From Bin87 sp963668585 (GTDB lineage Bacteria > Chloroflexota > Dehalococcoidia > Lucifugimonadales > UBA3495): a DNA stretch of 64,000 nt. Under the pieces are notes generated by a model that saw only the letters and a list, made by a program, of their open reading frames with translations, was not told the DNA's origin and searched no databases. Positions 15,314 through 23,538 of the stretch are shown here, piece by piece. The DNA lies in assembly GCA_963668585.1 (NCBI GenBank), contig OY764869.1, forward strand, positions 1,240,001 through 1,304,000. The letters are read 5' to 3'. How positions within the stretch are numbered: position 1 is the first letter of the stretch; each line of letters begins with the position of its first letter. The position numbers and the translations under genes are program-made.

Positions 15314-17686
15314 CTATTTCAGAAGCGATGCCAGCGCGTCGGCGTTGGCCTGCATCATGCCGATGTAATCAGGATAATCTGCGTCGGGCAGGGCACGGAT
15401 GAACCCGACCTCGACGCTGGCATCCCGGGCCACCTGCTCCAGGGCATCGTCTGCGAATTGGGGTTCCGCAAAGACTGCTGGCAGTCCACGTCCCTCCACC
15501 AGTTCAAGCACGCGCACGATGTCATCGGGCGATACGTCGCCGGAGTGGCTGCCCACGAAGGCCATCACCTCCATGTCGTACCGCGTGGCGAAGTAGCCGA
15601 ACGCGTCGTGGAAGGTCACGATTATCCGGTGATCCTGCGGCACGGCGGACAGTGCATCGCCGATGTAGGCGTCCAGGGCATCCAGTTCCGAGATGTACGC
15701 GGCCGCGTTGTCCAAATACACGCCGGTGTTGTCAGGGTCCGCAGCGATCAGGCCGTTGGCGATCTGGTTCACGTAATGCACCACCAGGCGGGGGTTCTGC
15801 CAGAAGTGCGGGTCGCCTTCGCCATGGTCGTGATCGTGATCGTCGTCATGGTCGTCGTCTTTGGCTTCCATCGACTCTGACCCGTGCCCGTGGTCGTCGT
15901 GGCCTTCTTCAGGGTGGTCGCCTTCGCCCAGGATGCCCACGAAGGCGATCTTGGTGGGCTTGCCGGCAACGTCCCAGTGGCCCACCACCTCAAGGTCGTG
16001 ATTATCCAGGGCGATCACTTCGCCTGCGCTCGAGTCGGTTACGAAGATCCGGCCCGGCGCGGTGGCGATGTGCGGGCGCGCCCAGAAACTGGCGTCGATT
16101 GCATCCGACAGAACCTCGTCCGTGGCGGCCAGCAGGTCCGCGTCATGGGCATCGTACATGCGAATTTCGCCGTCGCTCATAACCACCAGCAGGAGTTCCC
16201 CGTCGTAGCTGAAGGCCACCTGTATCGGACGCAACTCGTCGCTTGCCGGTATGAATTGCTCCATCTCACCTTCCTCGGGTTCGACGATGTACAGACCCAC
16301 CGCCGAGCCCAGGGCAAAGAAATGGTCCAGGCCCTTATAGCCCCACACCGAGGTGAGCCGGAAATCGTCGGGCGAACCTTCCGGCGCCCCGATGAACCAG
16401 TCCTCGAAGTCGCCGTCATGCGCCTCCATCGCCAGCACGCCTCCCGTGCATCCGAACATCGCGATGTGGCCGTTCGCGGAGTCTCCGTGCAGGTCTGGGC
16501 ATCCTTCGGCGCTGTGCAGGACGTTGCCGTCAACGTCGCGGATTTCAGCGCCCACGGGCAGCCTGTATTCCTCGGGGTTCTGCAGGAAATCAGGGTGCTG
16601 AACGGTGATGGCGAACAGGTCGTCTTCCAGGGGCACCGCCGCGCCGTGGTGGGCTCCGGCGTTCATCATCACCGGCATCCAGGCATCGCCTTCATGCTCC
16701 AGTTCATGTTCATTGATCAAAGCCACGTCGCCGGAGCCATCGTAGAATATCGTCGCCCATTCGCCGCCGACGTACAGGTGAACCGGGCGGTCTCCGCTGA
16801 GGTTGGTATCGAAACGGCTGATGTCCGCTTCCACCAGGTCAAAGTGGTCGCCGTGCTCCTCCAGGTATATGCCGCCGTCGAAGATGTGCGCGGTATTGGC
16901 ATCGGACGACACGGCAATGGCGTAACGCCCGCTGGCTGTGGAGTAGATGCGGCCGGCGCGGGAACCAAGGTCGAACTGGTCCTGTTGCACCTCGCCCGAT
17001 TCCAGGTCGATGACCGACAACCCGGCGCCCTCACCGTCGCCGACCAGCAGACGGCCGTGCAGTTCCGCGACCTCTTCCTCATGCCCGTGATCGTCATCAT
17101 CCTCGCCTTCGTGATGGTCCCCTTCCGGGAAAGGCATTTCGACCAACTCCTGGGGTTCCAAACCGTCGGAAGCGACAACCCGCACGGCGTCGGACGCAGC
17201 GGCGTTTTCGATCAGTTGCTCAACTTCCTCAGAAAGTCCGGCCCCGTTGCTCACGATAACCGAGGCCTCCGCGATGCGAACGCTGTCCTGCGGCGAACTT
17301 TGCCAAGAGTGGGCGTCGCTCCCGGGCGGGACCAGGTTGTGTACCGAAACGCGGTCACCGCCCACCTGTCCGACGAGGTCGGCGAGCAGCGCATTGCCAA
17401 CGACAACATCGATTGGCGCTGAGGGTTCCGCCATTGGCGTTGACGCTTCCGCGCCGTTGCCACTGCCACTGCCGCTGGCCTGGCTCTGCGTGGATGCGGC
17501 GGGTTGAGTGGCCGAACCTGCGGGGGCGGACGAATCAGCCGGAGGGAGAGGCGACTCGTCGCCTCCGCAGGCGGTCATGGATAGCCCGCCGGCCAGCATG
17601 GCGGCGACGAACGCCGCCACCAGCAGCCGGCGGGCCGGGATGAGCAGGTTGAAAGTAGAAGCGAAGGGATTCGACCGTTTGTACAT
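15314..17686 (-). CDS. Zinc-binding lipoprotein: AztC/ZnuA-type binding protein with an inserted AztD-type beta-propeller
   Basis: 790 residues from ATG 17686 (GGAG upstream). A lipobox LSMTAC puts the lipid Cys at residue 40, then a Ser/Gly/Ala linker. The first lobe of a cluster A-I metal-binding protein covers about 90-185, with the ligand His-126 in GSDAHSW. Where ZnuA proteins have a His-rich loop, there is an acidic His cluster (189-204), then about 380 residues of repeated beta-propeller sequence, then a second cluster (590-622). The ZnuA fold then resumes with GDPHFWQNP (His-627), TFHDAFGYFATRY (His-693) and AVFAEPQF (Glu-741). The propeller segment has HGRLLVGDGEGAGLSVIDL, AGAHHGAAVPL and CPDLHGDSANGHIAMFGC, which I recognise as AztD metallochaperone signatures. 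It sits downstream of a Fur-family gene and upstream of the permease. Confidence 0.88.
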   Translation of the reverse strand: MYKRSNPFASTFNLLIPARRLLVAAFVAAMLAGGLSMTACGGDESPLPPADSSAPAGSATQPAASTQSQASGSGSGNGAEASTPMAEPSAPIDVVVGNALLADLVGQVGGDRVSVHNLVPPGSDAHSWQSSPQDSVRIAEASVIVSNGAGLSEEVEQLIENAAASDAVRVVASDGLEPQELVEMPFPEGDHHEGEDDDDHGHEEEVAELHGRLLVGDGEGAGLSVIDLESGEVQQDQFDLGSRAGRIYSTASGRYAIAVSSDANTAHIFDGGIYLEEHGDHFDLVEADISRFDTNLSGDRPVHLYVGGEWATIFYDGSGDVALINEHELEHEGDAWMPVMMNAGAHHGAAVPLEDDLFAITVQHPDFLQNPEEYRLPVGAEIRDVDGNVLHSAEGCPDLHGDSANGHIAMFGCTGGVLAMEAHDGDFEDWFIGAPEGSPDDFRLTSVWGYKGLDHFFALGSAVGLYIVEPEEGEMEQFIPASDELRPIQVAFSYDGELLLVVMSDGEIRMYDAHDADLLAATDEVLSDAIDASFWARPHIATAPGRIFVTDSSAGEVIALDNHDLEVVGHWDVAGKPTKIAFVGILGEGDHPEEGHDDHGHGSESMEAKDDDHDDDHDHDHGEGDPHFWQNPRLVVHYVNQIANGLIAADPDNTGVYLDNAAAYISELDALDAYIGDALSAVPQDHRIIVTFHDAFGYFATRYDMEVMAFVGSHSGDVSPDDIVRVLELVEGRGLPAVFAEPQFADDALEQVARDASVEVGFIRALPDADYPDYIGMMQANADALASLLK

Positions 17687-17723
17687 GCGTTTAACTCCAT
17701 GGTTGGAATGTCGTGTGCTTTGA

Positions 17724-17774
17724 CTTATCAAGACTCAGTATCAATAAAATACACTTATCGATAGTAAGTATCAA
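17724..17774 (-). promoter_or_regulatory. Promoter and putative Zur operators of the zinc-uptake genes
   Basis: On the minus strand a -35 TTGATA (17774-17769) and a -10 TATTTT (17751-17746) are 17 bases apart. The promoter is overlapped by GATACTTACTATC (17772-17760), a GATA-N5-TATC dyad. A related imperfect copy with TTGATACTGAG lies at 17744-17724. The same GATAC half-site is at the start of the regulator gene, which supports a shared operator. Binding is inferred. Confidence 0.6.
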
Positions 17775-17820
17775 TTACGCGCGTTAAAAATAAAAAGAAG
17801 GCTGTGAGAGTAGGCCGAAG

Positions 17821-18285
17821 TCAGTCGGCGCAGTCCGCGCAGCGCCCGTACACTTCCAGCCAGTGGCCGCTCATCTGAAAACCGGCCGCTGCGGCCGCTT
17901 CCCGCAGCGTTTCTTCAACGTCGCAGTTGGCCAGGTCCGCCGACGCGCCGCAGACGGCGCACAGCAGGTGATGGTGATGTCCCTGGTGGCTCAGTTGGTA
18001 GCGAAGTTCCTTGTCTTCCAGCAGCACCCGGCATACCTGATCGGTTTCCACCAGCAGACGCAGCCCGCGATAAACCGTTGCCCGGCCCACGCAGGGCAGC
18101 GCGGCGCACAGTTCCTCGGCGGTGAACGGACGCGCCTGGGCCGCCGCCGCTCCGATAACCAGCCGTCGCGGTTCAGTGTCCCGGTACCCCCTATGCGCCA
18201 GTTGGGAGACGATGTCGTCCACCACCGCTGCCGAACGGGGCAACGGGTGCTCGTGCCCGGTATGTTTCAGGTTGTCGGTTGCCAT
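17821..18285 (-). CDS. Fur-family metalloregulator, probably Zur
   Basis: A 154-residue Fur-family repressor. The winged helix includes AAQARPFTAEELCAALPCVGRATVYRGLRLLVETDQV, with the recognition helix GRATVYRGL at 67-75. The dimerisation part holds the metal-binding QGHHHHLLCAVCG (His 103-106, Cys-109, Cys-112), and a second Cys pair RCADCAD closes the protein (Cys-149, Cys-152), giving the structural zinc site of the family. Position directly upstream of zinc uptake genes suggests zinc sensing rather than iron. The dyad GATACGGAGTATC overlaps its own ribosome site, so autoregulation is likely. Confidence 0.9.
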   Translation of the reverse strand: MATDNLKHTGHEHPLPRSAAVVDDIVSQLAHRGYRDTEPRRLVIGAAAAQARPFTAEELCAALPCVGRATVYRGLRLLVETDQVCRVLLEDKELRYQLSHQGHHHHLLCAVCGASADLANCDVEETLREAAAAAGFQMSGHWLEVYGRCADCAD

Positions 18286-18287
18286 TT

Positions 18288-18300
18288 GATACTCCGTATC
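18288..18300 (-). promoter_or_regulatory. Operator-like dyad overlapping the ribosome site of the Fur-family gene
   Basis: Minus-strand GATACGGAGTATC is a perfect dyad (GATAC-GGA-GTATC) ending two bases before the ATG. Its centre GGAG is also the only Shine-Dalgarno candidate. It shares half-sites with the dyads upstream of the zinc-binding protein gene. Confidence 0.6.
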
Positions 18301-18350
18301 GTAACGCTACCAATAAAACCCGTCGCTTGTCAAACTCGATCCGTATGAGG

Positions 18351-18525
18351 GCAGGGCCATTCAATTATTCGCGACAAACCAGGCAGCCCGCCATCGACGA
18401 CAAATCTGGCAGTCCGCCATTGGTGAGGCAGCCCGCCATTGAAGACGGATGAGGCAGCCCGCTCATCCTGAGCCTGTCGAAGGACTATCGGACGGTGAGC
18501 AGGGAACCGTTCCGCCAATCGTCGC
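18351..18525. mobile_element. Expanded copy of the MITE-like element
   Basis: The left terminal repeat GCAGGGCCATTCAATTATT starts at 18351. Three or four internal repeats of GGCAGCCCGCCATT follow, then the core TGAGCCTGTCGAAGGAC and GAGCAGGGAACCGTTCC. The right terminal repeat is missing. It fills the gap between the regulator and the FmdB gene. Confidence 0.75.
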
Positions 18526-18612
18526 AGTCAATTACCACCCCATCGCCGGCTTGACGCTGCCGCGCGCTGAGGGTTATAGTCGCACCATCACACCTTCGCA
18601 GGAGTCTCCGCC

Positions 18613-18852
18613 ATGCCCATTTATGAATACGCCTGTCCCACCTGCGGGCACAAGTTCGAAAAGTTGCAGTCCATGTCCGCCACCGGGGCAGACTGCCCGC
18701 ACTGCGAGCAGCCGGCCAAGCGCGCCATCTCCGTCTTCGCCGCGGTCAGCAAGGGCGACGGGTTCGCCAGCGGCATGGCCGACTTGGGCGGTTCCCCGAT
18801 GCCGATGCCCATGGGCGGCGGTTGCGGCGGAGCCTGCGGCTGCGGCCACTGA
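18613..18852 (+). CDS. FmdB-family zinc-ribbon protein
   Basis: A 79-residue protein beginning MPIYEYACPTCGHKFEKLQSMS, with the FmdB/regulatory zinc-ribbon pattern CPTCG (9-13) and CPHCEQPAKR (about 34-43). The C-terminus is a Met/Pro/Gly-rich tail ending GGGCGGACGCGH, common in this family and possibly metal-binding. An AGGAG site lies 10 bases upstream. The function of the family is poorly defined; the zinc-uptake genes lie upstream on the opposite strand, but a link is not shown by the sequence. Confidence 0.93.
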   Translation: MPIYEYACPTCGHKFEKLQSMSATGADCPHCEQPAKRAISVFAAVSKGDGFASGMADLGGSPMPMPMGGGCGGACGCGH

Positions 18853-18876
18853 GCGCCGACAGCCATCCGTAGCGCC

Positions 18877-18899
18877 GGGGCAGGTTCCAAACCTGCCCC
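18877..18899. terminator. Hairpin between convergent fmdB-like and OGG genes
   Basis: GGGGCAGGT at 18877-18885 pairs with ACCTGCCCC at 18891-18899 around a 5-base loop, a variant of the common intergenic hairpin. There is no T-run. Its position between convergent stops suggests a transcription end or mRNA-stabilising structure. Confidence 0.55.
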
Positions 18900-18934
18900 T
18901 ACGTCTTTAAGAGCAGGGCGCGGGCGGGCCCGCG

Positions 18935-19792
18935 TTATTTCTGCATCCGCCGGCCGTGAAACAGGTACTGCTGAGAGTAGCCCGCGTATCGCCCGAAATA
19001 CCCCTGCGCCCATTCCACCATCGCCCGGTCCGGCGGCTTCTTCTGCATCGGGAAATACCACTCGGCCAGCGCCCGCCGCACCCACACGTCCACCGGAAAT
19101 GCCTCCAGTTTCTCCAGCGAGAATACGGCGATGCAATCGGCGATCTTCGCCCCGATGCCGCGGCGCTCCATGAGCCGCGCCTTGGTTTCCGGGTAGGGCA
19201 GTCGTATCAGTTCGTCCAGGTCCAGTTCTCCGTCGCATACCCGTTCCGCCGCCGCTGCCACGTAGGGCGCGCGGAACCCCAGCCCAAGCTCGCGCAGGGT
19301 CAATTCGCCGGCCGCCGCCAGACGCTCGGCAGACGGGAAGGTGTGTCGCACCTCACCGGACAGTTCCAGCGGTTCGCCCAGCCTTTCGGCCATCGCCTCC
19401 ATGTTCTGGTGTATGCGCGGGATGTTCGAAGTCGCTGAGCAGATGAACGCCACCGTGCATTCCCACGGCTCTTGACGCAGGATCCGCAGGCCCGGATACC
19501 TCGCGACCATATCGGCAACGCGACGGTCGCCGCAGATCTCCGCGTAGATTGCCGCGATGTCGTCGTCCAGCCGGAAGTACGCCCGCAGCAGGGACTCGGT
19601 GTCGTCGTCGCCACGGCCGCCGCCGATGCTGGCGACTCGATACTCCAACCCCTCGGCATCCTGGCGGAGGTGAAGCAGGCGGTCGCCCAGCACTCCGGAG
19701 TACCAGCCGTCCTCCAATCTGCGCCAGCGGTGCGCCTGTCCGCTCTCCAGGCTTTCGGCCAGATCGAATGGTTGGTCGATGGCGAGCGGCAC
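18935..19792 (-). CDS. ogg: 8-oxoguanine DNA glycosylase (OGG type)
   Basis: A 285-residue base-excision repair enzyme of the eukaryote-like OGG1 group. An N-terminal beta domain (DLAESLESGQAHRWRRLEDGWYSGVL) is followed by a helical HhH-GPD domain. The helix-hairpin-helix GIGAKIADCIAVFSLEKLEAFPVDVWVRR carries the catalytic Lys-216 and, after PV, Asp-235. WECTVAFICSATSNIPRIHQNMEAM (about 110-134) is a strongly conserved OGG segment. It is a bifunctional glycosylase/lyase acting on 8-oxoG opposite C. Its ATG starts three bases after the DinG gene stop, so the two are translationally linked. Confidence 0.93.
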   Translation of the reverse strand: MPLAIDQPFDLAESLESGQAHRWRRLEDGWYSGVLGDRLLHLRQDAEGLEYRVASIGGGRGDDDTESLLRAYFRLDDDIAAIYAEICGDRRVADMVARYPGLRILRQEPWECTVAFICSATSNIPRIHQNMEAMAERLGEPLELSGEVRHTFPSAERLAAAGELTLRELGLGFRAPYVAAAAERVCDGELDLDELIRLPYPETKARLMERRGIGAKIADCIAVFSLEKLEAFPVDVWVRRALAEWYFPMQKKPPDRAMVEWAQGYFGRYAGYSQQYLFHGRRMQK

Positions 19793-19795
19793 TGG

Positions 19796-22708
19796 TCAGC
19801 CGGTGCGGTCCAGCCCGAGCCACTGGGACGCCTGCCGTCCGGCAGTGGCGACGCTCGACGCCTGGATGGTGCAGGGCGGCAGGGCGTTGAGGAACCGGTC
19901 GCCGTAATTGGCGGTCTGGATGCGGCGGTCCAGAATCACCACCGCGCCCCGGTCCGATTTGTTGCGGATCAGTCGGCCGAACCCCTGCCGGAACCGCAGC
20001 ACCGCGCTGGGCACCTGGTATTCGTTGAACGGGTTGTTGTACAGATTCCCCCTCGCCTTGATGATGGGATCGTTGGGCACGGGGAAGGGAAGCCGGCACA
20101 GCAGCAGTCCCCGCAGGATGCCGGATTCCAGATCAACGCCCTCCCAGAAACTGGCGGTGCCCAGCAATACGGAGCGCGGGTCGGCCTGCAGGCGGTCGAT
20201 CAACTGACGCGGCGTGCCGTCGATGCCCTGGGCCAGCACTCCGATGCCTTCCGCCCGCAGCGGCCCCCGCACGCGGTAGGAGGCGTCCCGCAGCGCGCCG
20301 TGCGATGTGAACAGCGCCATCAGATGGCCGTCAAGTTCCCGGGCCATGTTCATTATGACCTGGGCTGTGCCGCCGGCATGGTCGGCCGCTCGGCGCGGGT
20401 CGGGCAGGTCGTCGGGCACCAGCAGCAGGGTGTTGCGGCGGTAGTTGAACGGGCTGTCCACCAGCAACTCGTCGCAGTCATCCGGGAAACCCACCCGCTG
20501 CCGCAGGAAATCGAACCGCGAGTCCGCGGCGAGGGTGGCGCTGGTGAGAATCACCGATTCCTTGGCCGCAAAAAGCCGGTCGGCGAGAATGGGCCCAACG
20601 GCCAGCGGCGTGGAGTGCAGCGTCAGGTTGCGCCGCACGATGTCCAGCCACTGGATGCGGTCCTCGTCGTAGCGCCCGAAGATCGACGCCAGGTTGTCGT
20701 TCAGTTGGGTCAGCGCGTCAACCGCCCCCGCCAGTTCCCCGGCGGGCGCTTCGTCGGCCAACTGGAACCAGCCGTCCATCACCGCCCGTTGCAGCGTTGA
20801 CAACGCGCCGATGGTCTCGCGCACGAACGCGGACAGCGACTCCCACTCCATGGCCGCTGTGCTCCATGGCCGCGTCTGACGCACGCTGGCGTCCAGCGTC
20901 AGCGGTTGCCGGTCGTTGTCGGGACGCCCGCCGCCGTCGCCGGAGCGGGTGGCGTTGCGATACAGTTCGTCGGTGGCTTCCCACAGGCGTTGCCACGCCT
21001 GGCCGGCCTGGTTGCAGGCCGCGCTCGCGCTGGCGGCGGCGTTGCGCGCCTGGGTGGTTTCCGTCGTTTCCCCCAGCCGGCCAACCGCCGCGTTCAGGTG
21101 ATTGATGACCCGGTAAACGCCTTCCAGTTCCTGGTTGAACGTGTTGACCGAAACTTCAAAGCCCAGTTGCCGGCTGGCTTCCTCTTCCAGGTGATGGGCT
21201 TCATCGATGATGAGTCTCTGGTAGTCCTGCAGCACGGTCCCGCCCACGGCCAGATCGGCGAGCAGGAGGGCGTGGTTGATGACCAGCACATGGGCCGCTT
21301 CGGCCTGCTGGCGCGCCTGTCTCAGGAAACACGGGGCGTTGCCCCGAAACGCCGGGCAGCCCTCCATGGCGTCGGCGCAGATGCGCGACCATGCCGTCCA
21401 GTCCTGCATGTGGAGGTTCAGGTGCGTGCGGTCGCCGGTGCTGGTTTCGTCCAGCCACACCGCCGTCTTGCCGATCACCCTGGCCTCGTCCTCGTTGATG
21501 GAGTCCGAGTTGCCCAGGTTGTTCCAGCGATGCAGACAAACGTAGTTGGACCGTCCCTTCAGTTGCGCCGCCTTTACGACGCCGGGTTCCAGGATGCCGG
21601 CCTCTTCCAGGATGCCGATCACCGCCGGAATATCCTTGTCCATCAACTGTTCCTGGAGGTTGATGGTGTTGGTGGAAACCACCACCCGCTGGCCCTTGGC
21701 GGCGGCATACAGCACGGCCGGCAGCAGGTAGGCAATGCTTTTGCCGATGCCCGTGCCGCCTTCCACGATCAGTTTGCGCCCCTGGTATATTGCCCGCGTA
21801 ACCGCCTTGAGCATTTCGGCCTGCTCGGGGCGGTTTTCAAATCCGGGGAACGACTTGGCGAATATGCCGTCCGGAGCCAGCAGATCCTCCACCTGTTGCT
21901 CGGTGAGTTCGCGGCGCATGGCATTGGCGGCCGGCCCATCGCTCCCGTTGCCGGCGGACGGTTCCACCAGGCGGTCGCCCAGGCTTTGCAGGTTCACGCC
22001 GGAGACACCCGACTGGCCGGAGGCATTGCCGGAAGCACTGGTAGATGTCGGCCCGCCCAGGGCGGCGTTGGCGCCGACCGCGTGAGGAATCAGGCCCTCC
22101 AGCAGGTCGGCCACCGGGGCGTTGGCGTTGCGGGCGGCCCGTGCGATGAATGCCACCTTCGCGGCGTCCTGGCCCGCTGCGATCTCCAGCAGGCGATGGA
22201 ACACCAGCGCGGTGACCTCCGCGTCGGCGCTGGCGCGGTGCGCCTGGCTGTGGTCCAGCCCCAGGTGCCTGGCCAATGCTCCCAGGTTGTACTCCGGCAC
22301 GGTGGGCAGGAATATGGACGCCAGGTCCCAGGTGTTGTAACTCCGGTTGTGCAGCGGCAGGTGGTGCGAATTCAGAAACCCCAGGTCAAAGGCCACGTTG
22401 TGGCCGATGATGGGCAGGTCCCCGATGAAGTCCGCGAAGTCTCCCGCAACCTGGTGGAAGGCCGGCGCGCGCTCGACCTGCCTGTCTCCGATGCTGGTGA
22501 GTTGCTCGATGAACGGCGGAATCTTGCGGCCGGGGTTGACGAATGTCTGGAAGGTATCGAGGATTTCGCCGCGCCGGAACCGGACGCCACCCAGTTCGAT
22601 TATGGTGTCCGAGTTGGCATTGAGCCCGGTGGTTTCCAGGTCAATGCACACGAACTCCTGTTCAAAGGGGTCCAGTCGCGTCCCGCCAAAGACGGATGCC
22701 TGTGTCAT
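19796..22708 (-). CDS. dinG: DnaQ-type 3'-5' exonuclease fused to DinG-type helicase
   Basis: A 970-residue fusion. Residues 15-180 are a DEDDh exonuclease: Asp-23 and Glu-25 (CIDLETTGL), Asp-108 (AFDLGFL), His-157 and Asp-162 (AHRASADAE). A low-complexity linker (200-265) leads to an XPD/DinG superfamily 2 helicase with GGTGIGKS near 317-324 and a DEAH box LIIDEAHHLEEEA. Cys residues in CADAMEGCPAFRGNAPC are the likely iron-sulfur cluster site. Motif VI is RQGFGRLIRNKSDRG near the C-terminus. This resembles the Firmicutes DinG exonuclease-helicase form. It heads a likely operon with ogg and follows the PHP gene by 17 bases. Confidence 0.93.
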   Translation of the reverse strand: MTQASVFGGTRLDPFEQEFVCIDLETTGLNANSDTIIELGGVRFRRGEILDTFQTFVNPGRKIPPFIEQLTSIGDRQVERAPAFHQVAGDFADFIGDLPIIGHNVAFDLGFLNSHHLPLHNRSYNTWDLASIFLPTVPEYNLGALARHLGLDHSQAHRASADAEVTALVFHRLLEIAAGQDAAKVAFIARAARNANAPVADLLEGLIPHAVGANAALGGPTSTSASGNASGQSGVSGVNLQSLGDRLVEPSAGNGSDGPAANAMRRELTEQQVEDLLAPDGIFAKSFPGFENRPEQAEMLKAVTRAIYQGRKLIVEGGTGIGKSIAYLLPAVLYAAAKGQRVVVSTNTINLQEQLMDKDIPAVIGILEEAGILEPGVVKAAQLKGRSNYVCLHRWNNLGNSDSINEDEARVIGKTAVWLDETSTGDRTHLNLHMQDWTAWSRICADAMEGCPAFRGNAPCFLRQARQQAEAAHVLVINHALLLADLAVGGTVLQDYQRLIIDEAHHLEEEASRQLGFEVSVNTFNQELEGVYRVINHLNAAVGRLGETTETTQARNAAASASAACNQAGQAWQRLWEATDELYRNATRSGDGGGRPDNDRQPLTLDASVRQTRPWSTAAMEWESLSAFVRETIGALSTLQRAVMDGWFQLADEAPAGELAGAVDALTQLNDNLASIFGRYDEDRIQWLDIVRRNLTLHSTPLAVGPILADRLFAAKESVILTSATLAADSRFDFLRQRVGFPDDCDELLVDSPFNYRRNTLLLVPDDLPDPRRAADHAGGTAQVIMNMARELDGHLMALFTSHGALRDASYRVRGPLRAEGIGVLAQGIDGTPRQLIDRLQADPRSVLLGTASFWEGVDLESGILRGLLLCRLPFPVPNDPIIKARGNLYNNPFNEYQVPSAVLRFRQGFGRLIRNKSDRGAVVILDRRIQTANYGDRFLNALPPCTIQASSVATAGRQASQWLGLDRTG

Positions 22709-22725
22709 CTCTGCCTCCCGGTCGG

Positions 22726-23430
22726 CTACGCCGTACGCAACCGGTAGGGACGCAGCGAACCCTGGCGCAAACCCTCAACGGGGTGAAAGTCGCCCCGGTG
22801 CAGCGCGGCAATGAATTGGGCTTCGTCGAAAATCTCGTCCGGGAACTCGGTGACGAATTTGCCCAGTCCGTGGGTGCTGTGAGCGTCGCTGCCGCCGGTC
22901 ACCGGCAGGTCCAGGCGATGCGCCACCTCTGCGGCGAAGCGGTTTTCCTCGTCCGACGTGCCGCCGTTGGCAATCTCGATGGCGTCGGCCAGTTGAAATA
23001 CCGGATGCAGCATCGCTTCGTCAGGCTCAGTGGGTATCGGCTCACTGGGGTCCGGATAAAGGTAGGGGCGAGTGCGGTGATGCTGCCCCAGCACGCCCCG
23101 GAAGGGATGGGCCGAAACGACGAAGCCGCCGACGGCGTGGGCGGCCTTGCTCAGTTCCTCCGCGTGGTTGAAACCGCTCTGATAGCGGTCCACGCCAAAG
23201 CAGAGAATATGCCCCATGTCCGTGTCCGCTTCCATCGCGCGAATCAGGACGACGTTGTGCCGGGCGGCAAATGCGGCGAACTCATGCCGGTCCCAGGGGC
23301 CGGAGTGTTCGGTGATGCACAATCCGCGCAGGCCGAGCCTTTCCGCTTCAAGAATCAGGTCTTCCGGAGTCAGGCTGGAGTCGGCGCTGCCCTTGGTGGT
23401 ATGAATATGAAGATCAAACAGTCGAGCCAT
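22726..23430 (-). CDS. PHP-domain metal-dependent phosphoesterase
   Basis: A 234-residue PHP protein starting MARLFDLHIHTTKGSADSSLTPEDLI, where the HIH and the following residues are motif I metal ligands. LCITEHSGPW gives motif II (His), and VVSAHPFRG and GGSDAHSTHGLGKFVTEFP give motifs III and IV. Stand-alone PHP proteins hydrolyse phosphoesters such as histidinol phosphate, cyclic or short nucleotides, but the substrate here cannot be told. It is the first gene of a minus-strand set with dinG and ogg. Confidence 0.88.
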   Translation of the reverse strand: MARLFDLHIHTTKGSADSSLTPEDLILEAERLGLRGLCITEHSGPWDRHEFAAFAARHNVVLIRAMEADTDMGHILCFGVDRYQSGFNHAEELSKAAHAVGGFVVSAHPFRGVLGQHHRTRPYLYPDPSEPIPTEPDEAMLHPVFQLADAIEIANGGTSDEENRFAAEVAHRLDLPVTGGSDAHSTHGLGKFVTEFPDEIFDEAQFIAALHRGDFHPVEGLRQGSLRPYRLRTA

Positions 23431-23538
23431 AAGCCCTACCAGTGTATGCGCGCAGCCTGACCGCGTCAACGCGGCCAGCGTCATCATTCAGGTTCAACAG
23501 TTGCCTGTCACCATCAGGGAACCTGCACGCCCAAACAG

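Noticed and set aside
15884..17422. 512-codon plus-strand frame
   Set aside because: Antisense to the zinc-binding lipoprotein; composition is a mirror of its GC-rich codons and no ribosome site or domain is seen.
20906..22747. 613-codon plus-strand frame
   Set aside because: Antisense shadow of the DnaQ-DinG gene with no recognisable domain.
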